Assembly: GCA_002696035.1 (NCBI GenBank)
Contig: NZQV01000023.1
Location: 1 to 50,295, forward strand
Direction of reading: 5' to 3'
Length of the DNA: 50,295 bases
Source of the DNA: Balneola sp.
Lineage (GTDB): Bacteria > Bacteroidota > Rhodothermia > Balneolales > Balneolaceae
This document shows, piece by piece, positions 9,231-17,261 of the stretch. Made by a program: the position numbers and the translations under genes. The notes under the pieces were generated by a model that worked only from the letters and a program-made list of their open reading frames with translations, was not told the origin of the DNA and did not search any database. How positions within the stretch are numbered: position 1 is the first letter of the stretch; each line of letters opens with the position of its first letter.

Positions 9231-10560
9231 ATAATTATTCTGAAAAAGCTTTGTATTGCACAGGTGCATAAGAGGTGCATGGTGTTATGAATTCATTGAA
9301 TAAACAATTGAATTCAATAATACACACTGTTTTGGTTGCGACCGCCAATATCCCTGCTGCTTTGTAATAATTGAAGTTTGTCACCATATTTCAATCAATT
9401 ATCACAATTGTAAACTTGTTTCAACTAATATAAGTTGACAGCTGTAAACTCAAAAACAAATTGCACATGTTAAGTTTAACTAGTTAACCTTTGGTGTACT
9501 TTGTTTTTTATACATTTATGTATTGGTTAATAGTTGCTTAAGCAATTGTTGATGTATCAATAGTATAGAATCTGTGCGTGAATCAGAATTTTTGGAACGA
9601 GGATACTAAATGGCAGAAGGGTTTGCTGAGTGACTATTTTACAGGCCTGACAAGTTTTTGAAACCTGTCAGGCCTTGGTGGTTTGGGTATGCGGTGTAAG
9701 CCCTGGCTACACAACCCCTCTTTGTATCTCCCCTGCCAGGCAAGGGAGAAGACTTACAGAATATTGAACAGAAGTACATTGGATAACGAATATTGAACGA
9801 AATTGAGGGATCAGTAATCAACCTTTTTGTGCTCGAATCCAACAATAAGCGGCTCAGCGAGACCGCTTTACGTTTGTGCTCGTTCCCAAAGGCCCCGTTG
9901 TGAACGCATGACGGAACCACCCGGTTCCTGTGAGGGTTTGGGCTTGGGATATCTATATTAAACAAACTACCCACCGACCAGACATCTCGCACGTAATCCC
10001 CGTATTCACGGGGGAGATACGGATCTCCTGCCATAGGGCAACGCTCTTGCCACCATCTCGTTGTTCTACATCCCAAGCCTTGGCAACTTCTGTAGATCTC
10101 TCCGCTGCATTACGCTCGTTTTCACTCGCTTCATTTCGGTCGAGATTACAAGCAGGATGGGTTTACTCTATATTATTGACTTAACTTCCATCCCGATGTT
10201 GTCATATCGACCGGAGTGAGGGAGCTCCAACAGGGCGGAGGAACGGAGTGGAGATAACTGCGGTGGTGGATTTCAACCCGAGGCTTTTGTGGGGTACCGG
10301 TTTCAGACATCCGGACGTTGGCGGGAGATCGCGCTTCTGCATCTCCACTTCGTTCCGATTTGACCGGGATTACGGGTGGTTTTTATTTGATATTTATTTT
10401 TACCAAAATCACCAAACATCCGTCATCTCACACAAGTTCATGAAAAGATGCAGGATTATCTTCCATGGGGTGGCGCTTAAACAAGTGGCTCGTTGGTTTA
10501 AATCTTTAAAAATAGACTACATTTATTTATTGCCTATTCTAGCTTGTAGGACACAGTAGA
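9231..10560. repeat. Gene-free region: AT-rich part, then repeat mosaic ending at the tRNA fragment
   Basis: The first 400 bp are AT-rich with no gene and include an inverted repeat TCAACT-n6-AGTTGA (9421-9438). From about 9640 the repeated modules resume: 9706-9810, 9808-9900, 9950-10080, 10085-10195, 10191-10289, 10322-10380 and a diverged last copy at about 10400-10500. No module copy is seen to the right of this point, which makes about 10.5 kb the visible edge of mosaic-type chromosome. Confidence 0.6.
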
Positions 10561-10585
10561 CCCGATGAGTCTTTAGCCGTCTAAA

Positions 10586-10627
10586 CGATTATGAGTCGAC
10601 TGCTCTAACCAACTGAGCTACGGATCC
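10586..10627 (-). pseudogene. tRNA-Met(CAT)-like 5' half, truncated after the anticodon loop
   Basis: On the minus strand the sequence reads as acceptor strand GGATCCG, D-arm (GTAGCTCAGTTGGTTAGAGC) and an anticodon loop CTCATAA with anticodon CAT. The anticodon stem then fails to pair fully and no T-arm (GGTTCGA-type) or 3' acceptor strand follows for at least 100 bases. It is therefore a tRNA fragment, likely left by an insertion or recombination with crossover at the anticodon stem-loop. It marks the edge of the virus-like element. Confidence 0.7.
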
Positions 10628-10680
10628 TGAGATATCATAAACGGCGATTTCCCACCTTATAAGCCAAAACTGAATCAAAA

Positions 10681-10775
10681 TTGTACATAGTATTGTACAT
10701 AGCTCTACTTTCTTTACCGATTGTACATAGTACATTGGCATTAGAATGAGGTTTTATGTTTTTAACTGTGTACAA
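10681..10775. repeat. TTGTACATAG repeats near the element's left edge
   Basis: TTGTACATAG occurs exactly three times (10681-10690, 10693-10702, 10721-10730), and a further TGTACA palindrome lies at 10769-10774. They sit between the tRNA fragment and the repressor gene. They could be protein-binding sites (recombinase arm, origin or regulator sites); which is unknown. Confidence 0.7.
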
Positions 10776-10794
10776 TTCTGTTCCTTTTCGTTCG

Positions 10795-10809
10795 CTTACA
10801 TTGTGTAAG
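10795..10809. promoter_or_regulatory. Probable repressor operator, distal copy
   Basis: CTTACATTGTGTAAG is an inverted repeat with CTTACA/TGTAAG arms around three bases. It is nearly identical to the site at 11304-11318 on the other side of the repressor gene, so the two sites flank the gene and could allow looping. Confidence 0.65.
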
Positions 10810-10837
10810 TAAATATAGAAATAAAAAGTGGCTCGAT

Positions 10838-11257
10838 TCAATCTAATTTTGAGTGTTTTTTGAGAAGCCTAACCAGTGCCTCCGCAACTTTTATTTCAAG
10901 TTCTCTTGCTTCTGAATTTCCTTTCTGGCTTTCACTAAAATCAAAATTCAAAAGAAGTGTAAGTGCATTTTCGATTTTTTCTTTCTCAGAAAAGTTAAGA
11001 TCTGAACTTGCTGATATGCTTCCATACATTTCTCCCTTTCCGGTAAGAAGCCAAGTCCCATCACATCCAGACCCAAGTACAATTTGCGCCAGTACTTCTG
11101 ATCCCGGTTTTTTAATTCTTCCATATTTCAAATCAGTAATTAACGAATAATTGTTAATTCCACATTTCATAAGGAATTCTTTAGCCGAACCATATCTATT
11201 GCTAATTAAAATAATTCTTTCGGCTATGCTGTTTTTTTTAATTGTGCTTGAATGCAT
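10838..11257 (-). CDS. Phage-type repressor (helix-turn-helix)
   Basis: The 139-residue protein has an N-terminal HTH of the phage CI/XRE type (about 10-55: ERIILISNRYGSAKEFLMK, then NNYSLITDLKYGR) and the GTWLLTGKGEMY segment that is common in Bacteroidota phage repressors. The C-terminal half is helical and presumably dimerises; no LexA-type Ser/Lys protease domain is seen. It is the only leftward gene of the element, divergent from the rightward operon, with operator-like palindromes on both sides. Likely role: maintenance of the silent (integrated) state. Confidence 0.82.
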   Translation of the reverse strand: MHSSTIKKNSIAERIILISNRYGSAKEFLMKCGINNYSLITDLKYGRIKKPGSEVLAQIVLGSGCDGTWLLTGKGEMYGSISASSDLNFSEKEKIENALTLLLNFDFSESQKGNSEARELEIKVAEALVRLLKKHSKLD

Positions 11258-11301
11258 TTAATCTGTAATTTCGCCCATTCGTTAATTAACTATAATTCAT
11301 C

Positions 11302-11320
11302 TACTTACACTGTGTAAGTA
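11302..11320. promoter_or_regulatory. Probable repressor operator in the divergent control region
   Basis: TACTTACA-CTG-TGTAAGTA is a perfect 8-bp inverted repeat with a 3-bp centre. It lies in the 76-bp gap between the leftward repressor and the rightward gene at 11334, only 14 bp before that start codon, so binding would block rightward transcription. Confidence 0.75.
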
Positions 11321-11333
11321 ACTAAATATAATT

Positions 11334-11612
11334 ATGTCTAATCAAATACCTAATACACATTCACAATTAAAATTTGCGTTGGGTATCAGTCAAAGAAGTT
11401 TAAAAGGTTTTGCTAACACTCTTACCAAGCCAGATGGTTCCATTGGAATTTCACACGCCGCTTTAATTCGGGTAGCGCAAGACACAGACAAAACCCCTTG
11501 GATACGTGAAGTAATTAATAGAACCATTAATCAAAGTAAAAGGAAGCACCCAAGCATTTGGGAAGAATTTTTGAAAGGAAATGACTCAGACAAAACAAAA
11601 ACAAATAATTAA
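11334..11612 (+). CDS. Small early DNA-binding-type protein (Cro-position)
   Basis: A 92-residue basic protein directly opposite the repressor, in the position of a Cro-type regulator. Segments QLKFALGISQRSLKGFANTL and SIGISHAALIRVAQDTDKTP suggest a helix-turn-helix. It resembles small Bacteroidota phage regulators but I cannot name a family. It overlaps the next gene by 32 bp, indicating translational coupling. Confidence 0.65.
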   Translation: MSNQIPNTHSQLKFALGISQRSLKGFANTLTKPDGSIGISHAALIRVAQDTDKTPWIREVINRTINQSKRKHPSIWEEFLKGNDSDKTKTNN

Positions 11613-11838
11613 TGCAATTGATGGCTTATCTAATCAATTGGAGCTTATACGCTCACTGGTAAACGATACCCTCCTACAAAACAAAGAATGGTTAAATACT
11701 AAAGAATTTGGATTATTAACTAACATTGAACCTAAGACAGTTTCAAATTATGCTGGAAAAGGTAAGTACAAAAAAACAATGAGAGATCTCCACGGCAGGC
11801 ACCTGATACATGTTTCAGAGTTAGAGAGGCACTTATAA
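11581..11838 (+). CDS. Small helix-turn-helix protein, excisionase/MerR-like
   Basis: Eighty-five residues with a C-terminal winged-helix-like pattern: EWLNTKEFGLLTNIEPKTVS followed by a G-K-Y-K hinge and a LIHVSELERHL end. This is the usual layout of HTH_17/excisionase-type DNA-binding proteins. It overlaps the preceding gene and its stop overlaps the next start. Since no integrase is visible, a regulatory role is as likely as excision. Confidence 0.65.
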   Translation: MTQTKQKQIINAIDGLSNQLELIRSLVNDTLLQNKEWLNTKEFGLLTNIEPKTVSNYAGKGKYKKTMRDLHGRHLIHVSELERHL

Positions 11839-12026
11839 TGAGTATGAAACCACTTACAAAAGATCTCAGAACTACCATTTGGGGACTTGCTGCATTCATA
11901 GAAAGCGAAGTAAATCTTAAAGACTTTTCCTTATTGATAAGGGATAAAAATAATTCAGATATCAAACAAGTAGCAGTTATTCTGATTGAGGCTAAACAAA
12001 AACTTAACCGAGTGATCTTGCAATAG
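11838..12026 (+). CDS. Small early protein of unknown function
   Basis: A 62-residue, probably all-helical protein (LTKDLRTTIWGLAAFIESEV). No family is recognised. It is kept as a gene because its start overlaps the previous stop by one base, and it sits between the early regulators and the primase in a tightly packed operon. Confidence 0.5.
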   Translation: MSMKPLTKDLRTTIWGLAAFIESEVNLKDFSLLIRDKNNSDIKQVAVILIEAKQKLNRVILQ

Positions 12027-12037
12027 GTCAGACCTAA

Positions 12038-12802
12038 TTGACATTCGACGAAGCTAAATCATATTTAAGAGTTAAGTCCAGAGAGGATATTGTTGAAATC
12101 ATTTCTGAACGTATTCCTTTAAAAAAATCTGGAAGTTCCTATGTGGCACGTTGTCCTTTTCATAATGACAAAACAGCTTCCTTTAGTATAAAAAGTACTG
12201 AAGGCTTTTATAACTGTTTTGGCTGTGATGCAGGAGGTGATGCCATTAGTTTTGTGGAGTTTTTTGATGGACTCACCTTTAATGAAGTCATTTATTTATT
12301 TGCCGAACGGTATAACCTAACCATTTCAAAAAAAGGCAGGAAGAAATACCTGAAGGCTATAAAAAAAGAAGACGATATACTTCCAGGGTACTCAACAGTT
12401 AAGTCTGAAATCCTCAAGACAAAGAAAGTTTACGTAGCATTTAAACAAGGCTTCACGTCATTCACCCCTATTCTTTTCATAGATGGCAAGCTAAGCCTTG
12501 ATGCTGCAAAACTTTTAAAAAAACGAGCGCAAAAAATCATTTTTGTGGCTCAGGACACCTCTTGGGAGATACTTAAGCCCTCCTTTGAAGCCGCTTTAAA
12601 AGCAGAGTTGGATGTATTCGCTATTCCAGATTATTCCAACGAATTCCAGGAAATGGACTGGGTGGACTATTGCTCTGCTCAGACTACCCAAAAAATTACA
12701 AAGAAAGATGTGATACAGCTTATTGCGGGAATACCTGACAACATCACCCGGTCTGTGTACATCACTTATGCAACAGATAATTTCAAAGAATTGACTACAT
12801 AA
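12038..12802 (+). CDS. Short DnaG-type primase (CHC2 zinc finger, reduced TOPRIM)
   Basis: Synthesises replication primers. The TTG start at 12038 fits the N-terminal alignment with DnaG-type primases (IISERIPLKKSGSSYVARCP). Zinc ligands C39, H42, C60 and C63 are in the CHC2 arrangement (CPFHND ... CFGC). At 254 residues it is far shorter than host DnaG (about 600 aa). The C-terminal half keeps TOPRIM-like strands (KIIFVAQDT, DVFAIPDYS) but not the canonical EG and DxD set, so catalysis may depend on the partner helicase. Its stop overlaps the start of the SF3 helicase gene (taATGa), so the two are translationally coupled. Confidence 0.8.
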   Translation: MTFDEAKSYLRVKSREDIVEIISERIPLKKSGSSYVARCPFHNDKTASFSIKSTEGFYNCFGCDAGGDAISFVEFFDGLTFNEVIYLFAERYNLTISKKGRKKYLKAIKKEDDILPGYSTVKSEILKTKKVYVAFKQGFTSFTPILFIDGKLSLDAAKLLKKRAQKIIFVAQDTSWEILKPSFEAALKAELDVFAIPDYSNEFQEMDWVDYCSAQTTQKITKKDVIQLIAGIPDNITRSVYITYATDNFKELTT

Positions 12803-15117
12803 TGACAAACCCTATGTTCAACGCCGATTTTTGGCGTTGGTATCTGCGAAAAGAGTTTAAAGAATTTACCCATTTAGCAGACACTACCACTCTTATAGAA
12901 AGAATTCCGAATGTATTCACTGAAAACAATCCCGATTCTTTCCTCACAGTAAACCTCGACACAGAAATTTGCAAAGATTCCGATGGCAATGAATTCAATA
13001 TGGTTGAATTTATTGCAATAAAAGAGGACACCGAACGGCAGTATGCGGAAATGAACCTGGCCGTTGACTATGAGCGCTGGCTGGCTCAAAAATTTCAAGA
13101 AAACGCGGCCAAAGAATACGAACGGGATTTCGATAACTACCAATGGGTACGAAAACGAGGTGGAGAAAAAGTACCCGTAACCGATTTTGATCTGATTTTG
13201 GAGTCCATCATCGAAAAATGGAATCCGGAAAAGAAAGAATGGGAACGCACCTATGTTGGACAGCTCCGGTATCTACGGGGAGGCATTCCCATGTACAAAC
13301 CCTTCAATTTTGAGCCTGGCCAAACCCATAGCGTTGAGGAATTTTCCAAAAGTGTATGGAACAAAGACGTGCTCCAGGTGAAAAACATGAAAAATGAAGA
13401 CATGCGAAGCTTCTGGCTGCATGTGAATATCGAATTTAAGCCTCGTATTGTCCGGGAGTTTGACCACTTTGGGATCATTTCTTTTGAAAAAACCCCGTAT
13501 TTACTCGCAGGAAACGTGCTGGTAAGCTTCCCCAAGAAACCCTCTGATCACCTAAAACTCATTGCCCAGCGCGATGGAGCCTTTCCGGTAGGCGATAACA
13601 AGTTTTTAAAGCCCCCGGAAGAGGCTATTCACCTACCTCATTACGACTTGGGGCTCGCTAACCCCGATGGTTATTTCCAAAATGCTCAGGAAAGCCTGTA
13701 CAATGATCAGGAATTTTATAAAAAACTGGTGGAAGTTGAGTTTCACTTTTGCGGCATGATCGGTGGAACTACCGATTTCAGACTTTGGGGTAAGTTTATC
13801 ATCGCTTACGTGTTTGCTTTTGTCTTTTTTGATGAGATCTACACGCTTCACAAGCATGTCATCTTCTTGTATCTCTATGGTGAAGGAAACGTGGGTAAAG
13901 GAGAAATGGCCAAGCTTATTCAGGATTTTTTTGGAATAAATCACCTCGATAGTTTAAACACTCCACCAGCTCGATCGGTGGACGAGGCGCTGGAGCAAAA
14001 ATCTCACATCCCCCAGTGGATTGATGAGCACGTTCCCCAAGTCCCTGGCAAAAAAGCAAAGATTGAAGACCAGATCTGGAACTCCTGGTTTGAACTTAAG
14101 CCACGTCCTACCAACATCAAAAAAGGCAACAAATGGGGCAAAGAGCATAAAGTCGTGCGAACCATGCCGCTTTTTTGTAGCAATTTTCTTCCGGCCACCG
14201 ATCACCTGCTTAGCCGCTCACTGATCATTCATTACAGCAAAAAAACGCGAGGCCCAGAAGATCACGTAAAAGAGTTGCTCAATGATCGGGTTACTCTCCA
14301 ACGGCTTATGCTTTCTTTTCTAAAAAACTACCACCTTCTCAACCGAAAAGACTTCATTCGGGATATGGAACGCATCCGGCTCAAACTAAAAGAAGCGGTA
14401 AAAAACGAACTGGGCGACAAAATGAAAGATGTAGTGCTACAAGACCGGCAAATAAACCAGTTTGCCTCGCTGGTGACGGTTTCCTACTGGCTTAATCCTG
14501 ACTACCGGAACATTATTTCAGGCGTCCTGGAAGAGCTCGATGAGGTAAAGGACAAGGCTATGTATGATGATTACTACCGCAATTTTACCAAGGAGCGTAA
14601 TGAAGAACGGCTTCTCTCGGTTACCGGGGAAGATCTATTTCTGTTTGCTCGCGATGAAGTCGTTAAAACCGCCATCCGGTACTCTTCCCAAGATCCATTA
14701 ACCGAATTTATTGAAACCATCGGTACGCTTATCCAATCATTGAAGGTTACCGTCCATCATTTTAACTGGACCAAGGACGGCACGCTAAAAATTTGGGCCA
14801 AGGCAATCTGGGACATCTACGAATACGAAAAAAGAGGCACCGATGGCATGGTTCGCCGGGACATTGTGGACGAGAAGCTTCGGGATTTAAGCGATTTGAC
14901 TCCGGAAGGTGAACTTAAGGTAGTTAACTGGAAAATAATCGACAGTTATTCCAACCTAAAGACCGATACCATTCGTCAGAGAGGCTATTACATTCCTAAT
15001 GCGGTAGAAAACGAGCTGTTTCGTAATGCTTTTAACTGGGACAAATATAAACCCGCCGGAAGCCAACCCTGGACGGAAAACACGGATCTGTTTAATGAAG
15101 AAATAGCTTCGGCGTGA
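12802..15117 (+). CDS. Superfamily 3 replicative helicase (D5/phage P4 alpha-like)
   Basis: The 771-residue protein has a central SF3 ATPase: Walker A GEGNVGKGE near residue 359, Walker B IDEH near 407, and the SF3 motif C/arginine-finger region LFCSNFLPATDHLLSRS near 457. The Walker A ends GKGE instead of the usual GKST, which is unusual. The N-terminal 300 residues and the C-terminal region (winged-helix-like end) are not assignable. It overlaps the short primase gene and together they would form the element's primase-helicase. An intrinsic terminator lies across its stop codon. Confidence 0.85.
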   Translation: MTNPMFNADFWRWYLRKEFKEFTHLADTTTLIERIPNVFTENNPDSFLTVNLDTEICKDSDGNEFNMVEFIAIKEDTERQYAEMNLAVDYERWLAQKFQENAAKEYERDFDNYQWVRKRGGEKVPVTDFDLILESIIEKWNPEKKEWERTYVGQLRYLRGGIPMYKPFNFEPGQTHSVEEFSKSVWNKDVLQVKNMKNEDMRSFWLHVNIEFKPRIVREFDHFGIISFEKTPYLLAGNVLVSFPKKPSDHLKLIAQRDGAFPVGDNKFLKPPEEAIHLPHYDLGLANPDGYFQNAQESLYNDQEFYKKLVEVEFHFCGMIGGTTDFRLWGKFIIAYVFAFVFFDEIYTLHKHVIFLYLYGEGNVGKGEMAKLIQDFFGINHLDSLNTPPARSVDEALEQKSHIPQWIDEHVPQVPGKKAKIEDQIWNSWFELKPRPTNIKKGNKWGKEHKVVRTMPLFCSNFLPATDHLLSRSLIIHYSKKTRGPEDHVKELLNDRVTLQRLMLSFLKNYHLLNRKDFIRDMERIRLKLKEAVKNELGDKMKDVVLQDRQINQFASLVTVSYWLNPDYRNIISGVLEELDEVKDKAMYDDYYRNFTKERNEERLLSVTGEDLFLFARDEVVKTAIRYSSQDPLTEFIETIGTLIQSLKVTVHHFNWTKDGTLKIWAKAIWDIYEYEKRGTDGMVRRDIVDEKLRDLSDLTPEGELKVVNWKIIDSYSNLKTDTIRQRGYYIPNAVENELFRNAFNWDKYKPAGSQPWTENTDLFNEEIASA

Positions 15118-15128
15118 GCTATTTTTTT
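15103..15128 (+). terminator. Intrinsic terminator across the helicase stop codon
   Basis: Stem ATAGCT (15103-15108) with AGCTAT (15117-15122), followed by T residues to 15128. It would end the early transcript before the iteron cluster. Confidence 0.7.
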
Positions 15129-15167
15129 ACCCATAGAATAGAAAAGCCCGAAAAAGAAGAAAATCTA

Positions 15168-15450
15168 TGTTTCAATGTTTCAAAATACTAAAAACATACT
15201 TAATGATACTTTTAATACACTTTTTTATGAAACTTTTTCTGAAACATTTATGAAACACTATGAAACATTGGCTCTTTTTTCTGAAACAGGAATGTTTCAT
15301 CTGTGTTTCACGGGCAATTCTTCTAAATCATTGAAATTATTTACCCAAAAAATGAATCCAATCCAGCGTGAAACAGGCATGTTTCAGGAAATGTTTCATA
15401 AAAATCGGCCTTTATATATACGTGATGGCTATTTTCAGAGTTTTGAAACA
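15168..15450. repeat. Iteron cluster: twelve TGAAACA/TGTTTCA heptamers
   Basis: Exact copies lie at 15168, 15176, 15240, 15251, 15261, 15282, 15293, 15304, 15369, 15380, 15392 and 15444 (start positions), plus a near copy at 15228. Within groups the spacing is 10-12 bp, one DNA helical turn. Two identically built inverted pairs, TGAAACAggaaTGTTTCA (15282-15299) and TGAAACAggcaTGTTTCA (15369-15386), have 4-bp centres. It lies between the replication genes and the late genes. Likely an origin, a cooperative operator or a packaging site. The 110-codon ORF through it is probably incidental. Confidence 0.85.
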
Positions 15451-15516
15451 TTTTTTTGGAATAAATTGAGTTTTACCGGAAAATCTGTAATTAATCATCA
15501 CTATTGAGGAGACCTC

Positions 15517-15756
15517 ATGTTTTCAAAAAAAACCATGCAAGAAGTTATCGACCAGCAAGTAATGACCATCAAAGAAGCCCAGGTATATGTGGAAGAAAAA
15601 ACGGGAATGAAAAGCAGCCTCTTTTATGATTGCGTTCGACCGGAACTGACGCCACGCCCTATGGCCTTGAACAAACGCACCAACAAACCGGCCCATTTTG
15701 TTGTAACAAAAGAGCAAGTTGACCGGATTATTTACCAAATGAAGAAGAATTACTAA
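15517..15756 (+). CDS. Small probable DNA-binding protein next to the iterons
   Basis: Seventy-nine residues with a helix-turn-helix-like layout (MTIKEAQVYVEEKTGMKSSL then FYDCVRPELTPRPMALNKRT) and a basic C-terminus (VTKEQVDRIIYQMKKNY). The start is supported by a strong GAGGAG Shine-Dalgarno sequence 8 bases upstream. Its position directly after the iteron cluster makes it a candidate iteron-binding protein or late-gene regulator. This role is inference from position. Confidence 0.65.
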   Translation: MFSKKTMQEVIDQQVMTIKEAQVYVEEKTGMKSSLFYDCVRPELTPRPMALNKRTNKPAHFVVTKEQVDRIIYQMKKNY

Positions 15757-15909
15757 AAAAAGTGAATTCCATTTAACTCAATTAATTCCGGCAAATTTTA
15801 CGATTTATTTAAAAATATGTAAGTATTTCGGGTTACTCATACCACTCTAACAGTCGTTTAAAGCGGTTTTTTTCTTTCCTAAACTGTGTTCGAACCAAAC
15901 AGAACACAG

Positions 15910-16626
15910 ATGGCAGAACCATTAGATCCAGTTACCGAGAATACTACCGAGCCCGAAAAAGGGGGAGCTACCAAAGCTACACGTGGGCGTCCAGCTGCTG
16001 AATTTTATATGCAGGAATATGGGCAAAGTTACCGGCCACAGGTGGATGACAACTACTATCAGCAGCGATGTAATATTCTTGAGAGAGAACTTCATGAGGT
16101 GCAAAGTAAAAATCGTCTTCTAAGTGAAGAGCTTTTTAAAGCACGCAAAGAATTATCCGATGACAGAACTGAACTATTACTCAAACATCATAATGAAGTA
16201 ACAAAGTTAAAAGAGGATTTCAGGGATAAAATTGAATCTGAACGAGAGGCAAATCGGCAACTATGTCGAGAAAAAGACAAAGAAATAGATCAATTAGATA
16301 AAGAGCTTTATAAAAAAACGCTCCAGTCCAAAAATTCTGATCATTCAGACTTCGAATACAAGGTTGAGGTTGTTAAAGAGATTATGCCTTACGTCTCTGG
16401 TCCCCTTGGTTCTTTTATTTCAGCATTATTTAGGCCGCCCCAAGGGAATCAAATACCTCAAACTCAGCAGCAACCGGTCCATCAGCATTCAGTAAGTGCA
16501 GTAAATACAGGTCACGATATAGGGTCAGTACCTAATGAAAATGAGACTATGGAAGCTTCTGATGAAGACCTAAAGTCATTTGTAAATCAAGAGCTGAATA
16601 AAGACTCTGAAGGAAGCGCCCAATGA
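15910..16626 (+). CDS. Coiled-coil protein of the virus-like element
   Basis: The product of about 238 residues from the ATG at 15910 has a long central coiled coil (about 55-140, rich in E, K, R and L: ERELHEVQSKNRLLSEELFK). A short segment with small and hydrophobic residues follows (PYVSGPLGSFISALFRPP), then a Gln/Pro/His-rich linker and an acidic tail. A GTG start at 15886 is possible but has no better ribosome site. It overlaps the next gene by 4 bp. Possible scaffold or assembly protein; I know no specific homologue. Confidence 0.65.
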   Translation: MAEPLDPVTENTTEPEKGGATKATRGRPAAEFYMQEYGQSYRPQVDDNYYQQRCNILERELHEVQSKNRLLSEELFKARKELSDDRTELLLKHHNEVTKLKEDFRDKIESEREANRQLCREKDKEIDQLDKELYKKTLQSKNSDHSDFEYKVEVVKEIMPYVSGPLGSFISALFRPPQGNQIPQTQQQPVHQHSVSAVNTGHDIGSVPNENETMEASDEDLKSFVNQELNKDSEGSAQ

Positions 16627-17036
16627 AGTATAGCCCCAGAGAAGACCTGTTAAAGTTGATGCTTGGCTACATGTTAAGTGAAAACAGTAGTACCGATTGG
16701 TACTTGAAATACGCAAGGCGTATTAAATCACAAATTGAGCTCATTCAAGAGATAGAGAATCGAAAAATTTCAAAAGACGATTGGCTAAATATGGCCATCG
16801 AATTAGGCAGGACTGCATTAGTTAAAGATATAGGAGCAAAACGAATTGCAAAAAGTATATATCCCCTTGTGGATGGATCAGGGCAATCATCGAATATTGC
16901 TTCTATATCACCTGTCGTTGCTACCCATATTCTTTTGTCAATCTGTAGTGCTCATGAAAAGCTTACAGAAACAGAAAAGAAATTCTTGGTAAAAATTGTC
17001 GAAGAGCTACAAAACCTTCACCCTAAAAACCACTGA
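16623..17036 (+). CDS. Unknown helical protein of the element
   Basis: A 137-residue, probably all-alpha protein (KYSPREDLLKLMLGYMLSEN at the start, VVATHILLSICSAHEKLTET near the end). Not recognised. The ATGA overlap with the coiled-coil gene upstream and the 3-bp gap to the next gene place it in the late operon. Confidence 0.6.
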   Translation: MKYSPREDLLKLMLGYMLSENSSTDWYLKYARRIKSQIELIQEIENRKISKDDWLNMAIELGRTALVKDIGAKRIAKSIYPLVDGSGQSSNIASISPVVATHILLSICSAHEKLTETEKKFLVKIVEELQNLHPKNH

Positions 17037-17039
17037 TTT

Positions 17040-17261
17040 ATGTCCAGGGTAGAAACCAAATCCATTTCTCAAATTCGCAGGAAAAACTATTCCCAAACGC
17101 TTAGTGAAGGCATTACAGCTATTACGCTGAATGGTGAATTTGTGGGTGTATTGATCACTTGCGAGGCGTCAACGCCCGAAATGGCCTCCCTTCGCCATAA
17201 GCGACTACTCGATAATCCGGTGCATACCATTACTGAACTCACCAAGCAGGTGCTTCAGTAA
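17040..17261 (+). CDS. Small Phd/YefM-like protein
   Basis: Seventy-three residues. The SISQIRRKNYSQTL start and the following ITLNGEFVGVLIT strand pair resemble the N-terminal DNA-binding fold of Phd/YefM antitoxins. No toxin partner lies next to it, so a regulatory role in the element is more likely than a toxin-antitoxin pair. The stop overlaps the next start (taATGc). Confidence 0.5.
   Translation: MSRVETKSISQIRRKNYSQTLSEGITAITLNGEFVGVLITCEASTPEMASLRHKRLLDNPVHTITELTKQVLQ

Noticed and set aside
10586-10627. Functional tRNA-Met
   Set aside because: No T-arm or 3' acceptor strand follows and the anticodon stem is mispaired; also no plausible intron with a 3' half within the next few hundred bases.
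10635-10841. 68-codon minus-strand ORF next to the tRNA fragment
   Set aside because: It spans the TTGTACATAG repeats, has no recognisable domain and no good ribosome site.
15175-15507. 110-codon ORF rich in ETF/MFH patterns
   Set aside because: It is the translation of the TGAAACA/TGTTTCA iteron cluster; composition follows the DNA repeats and no ribosome binding site is visible.
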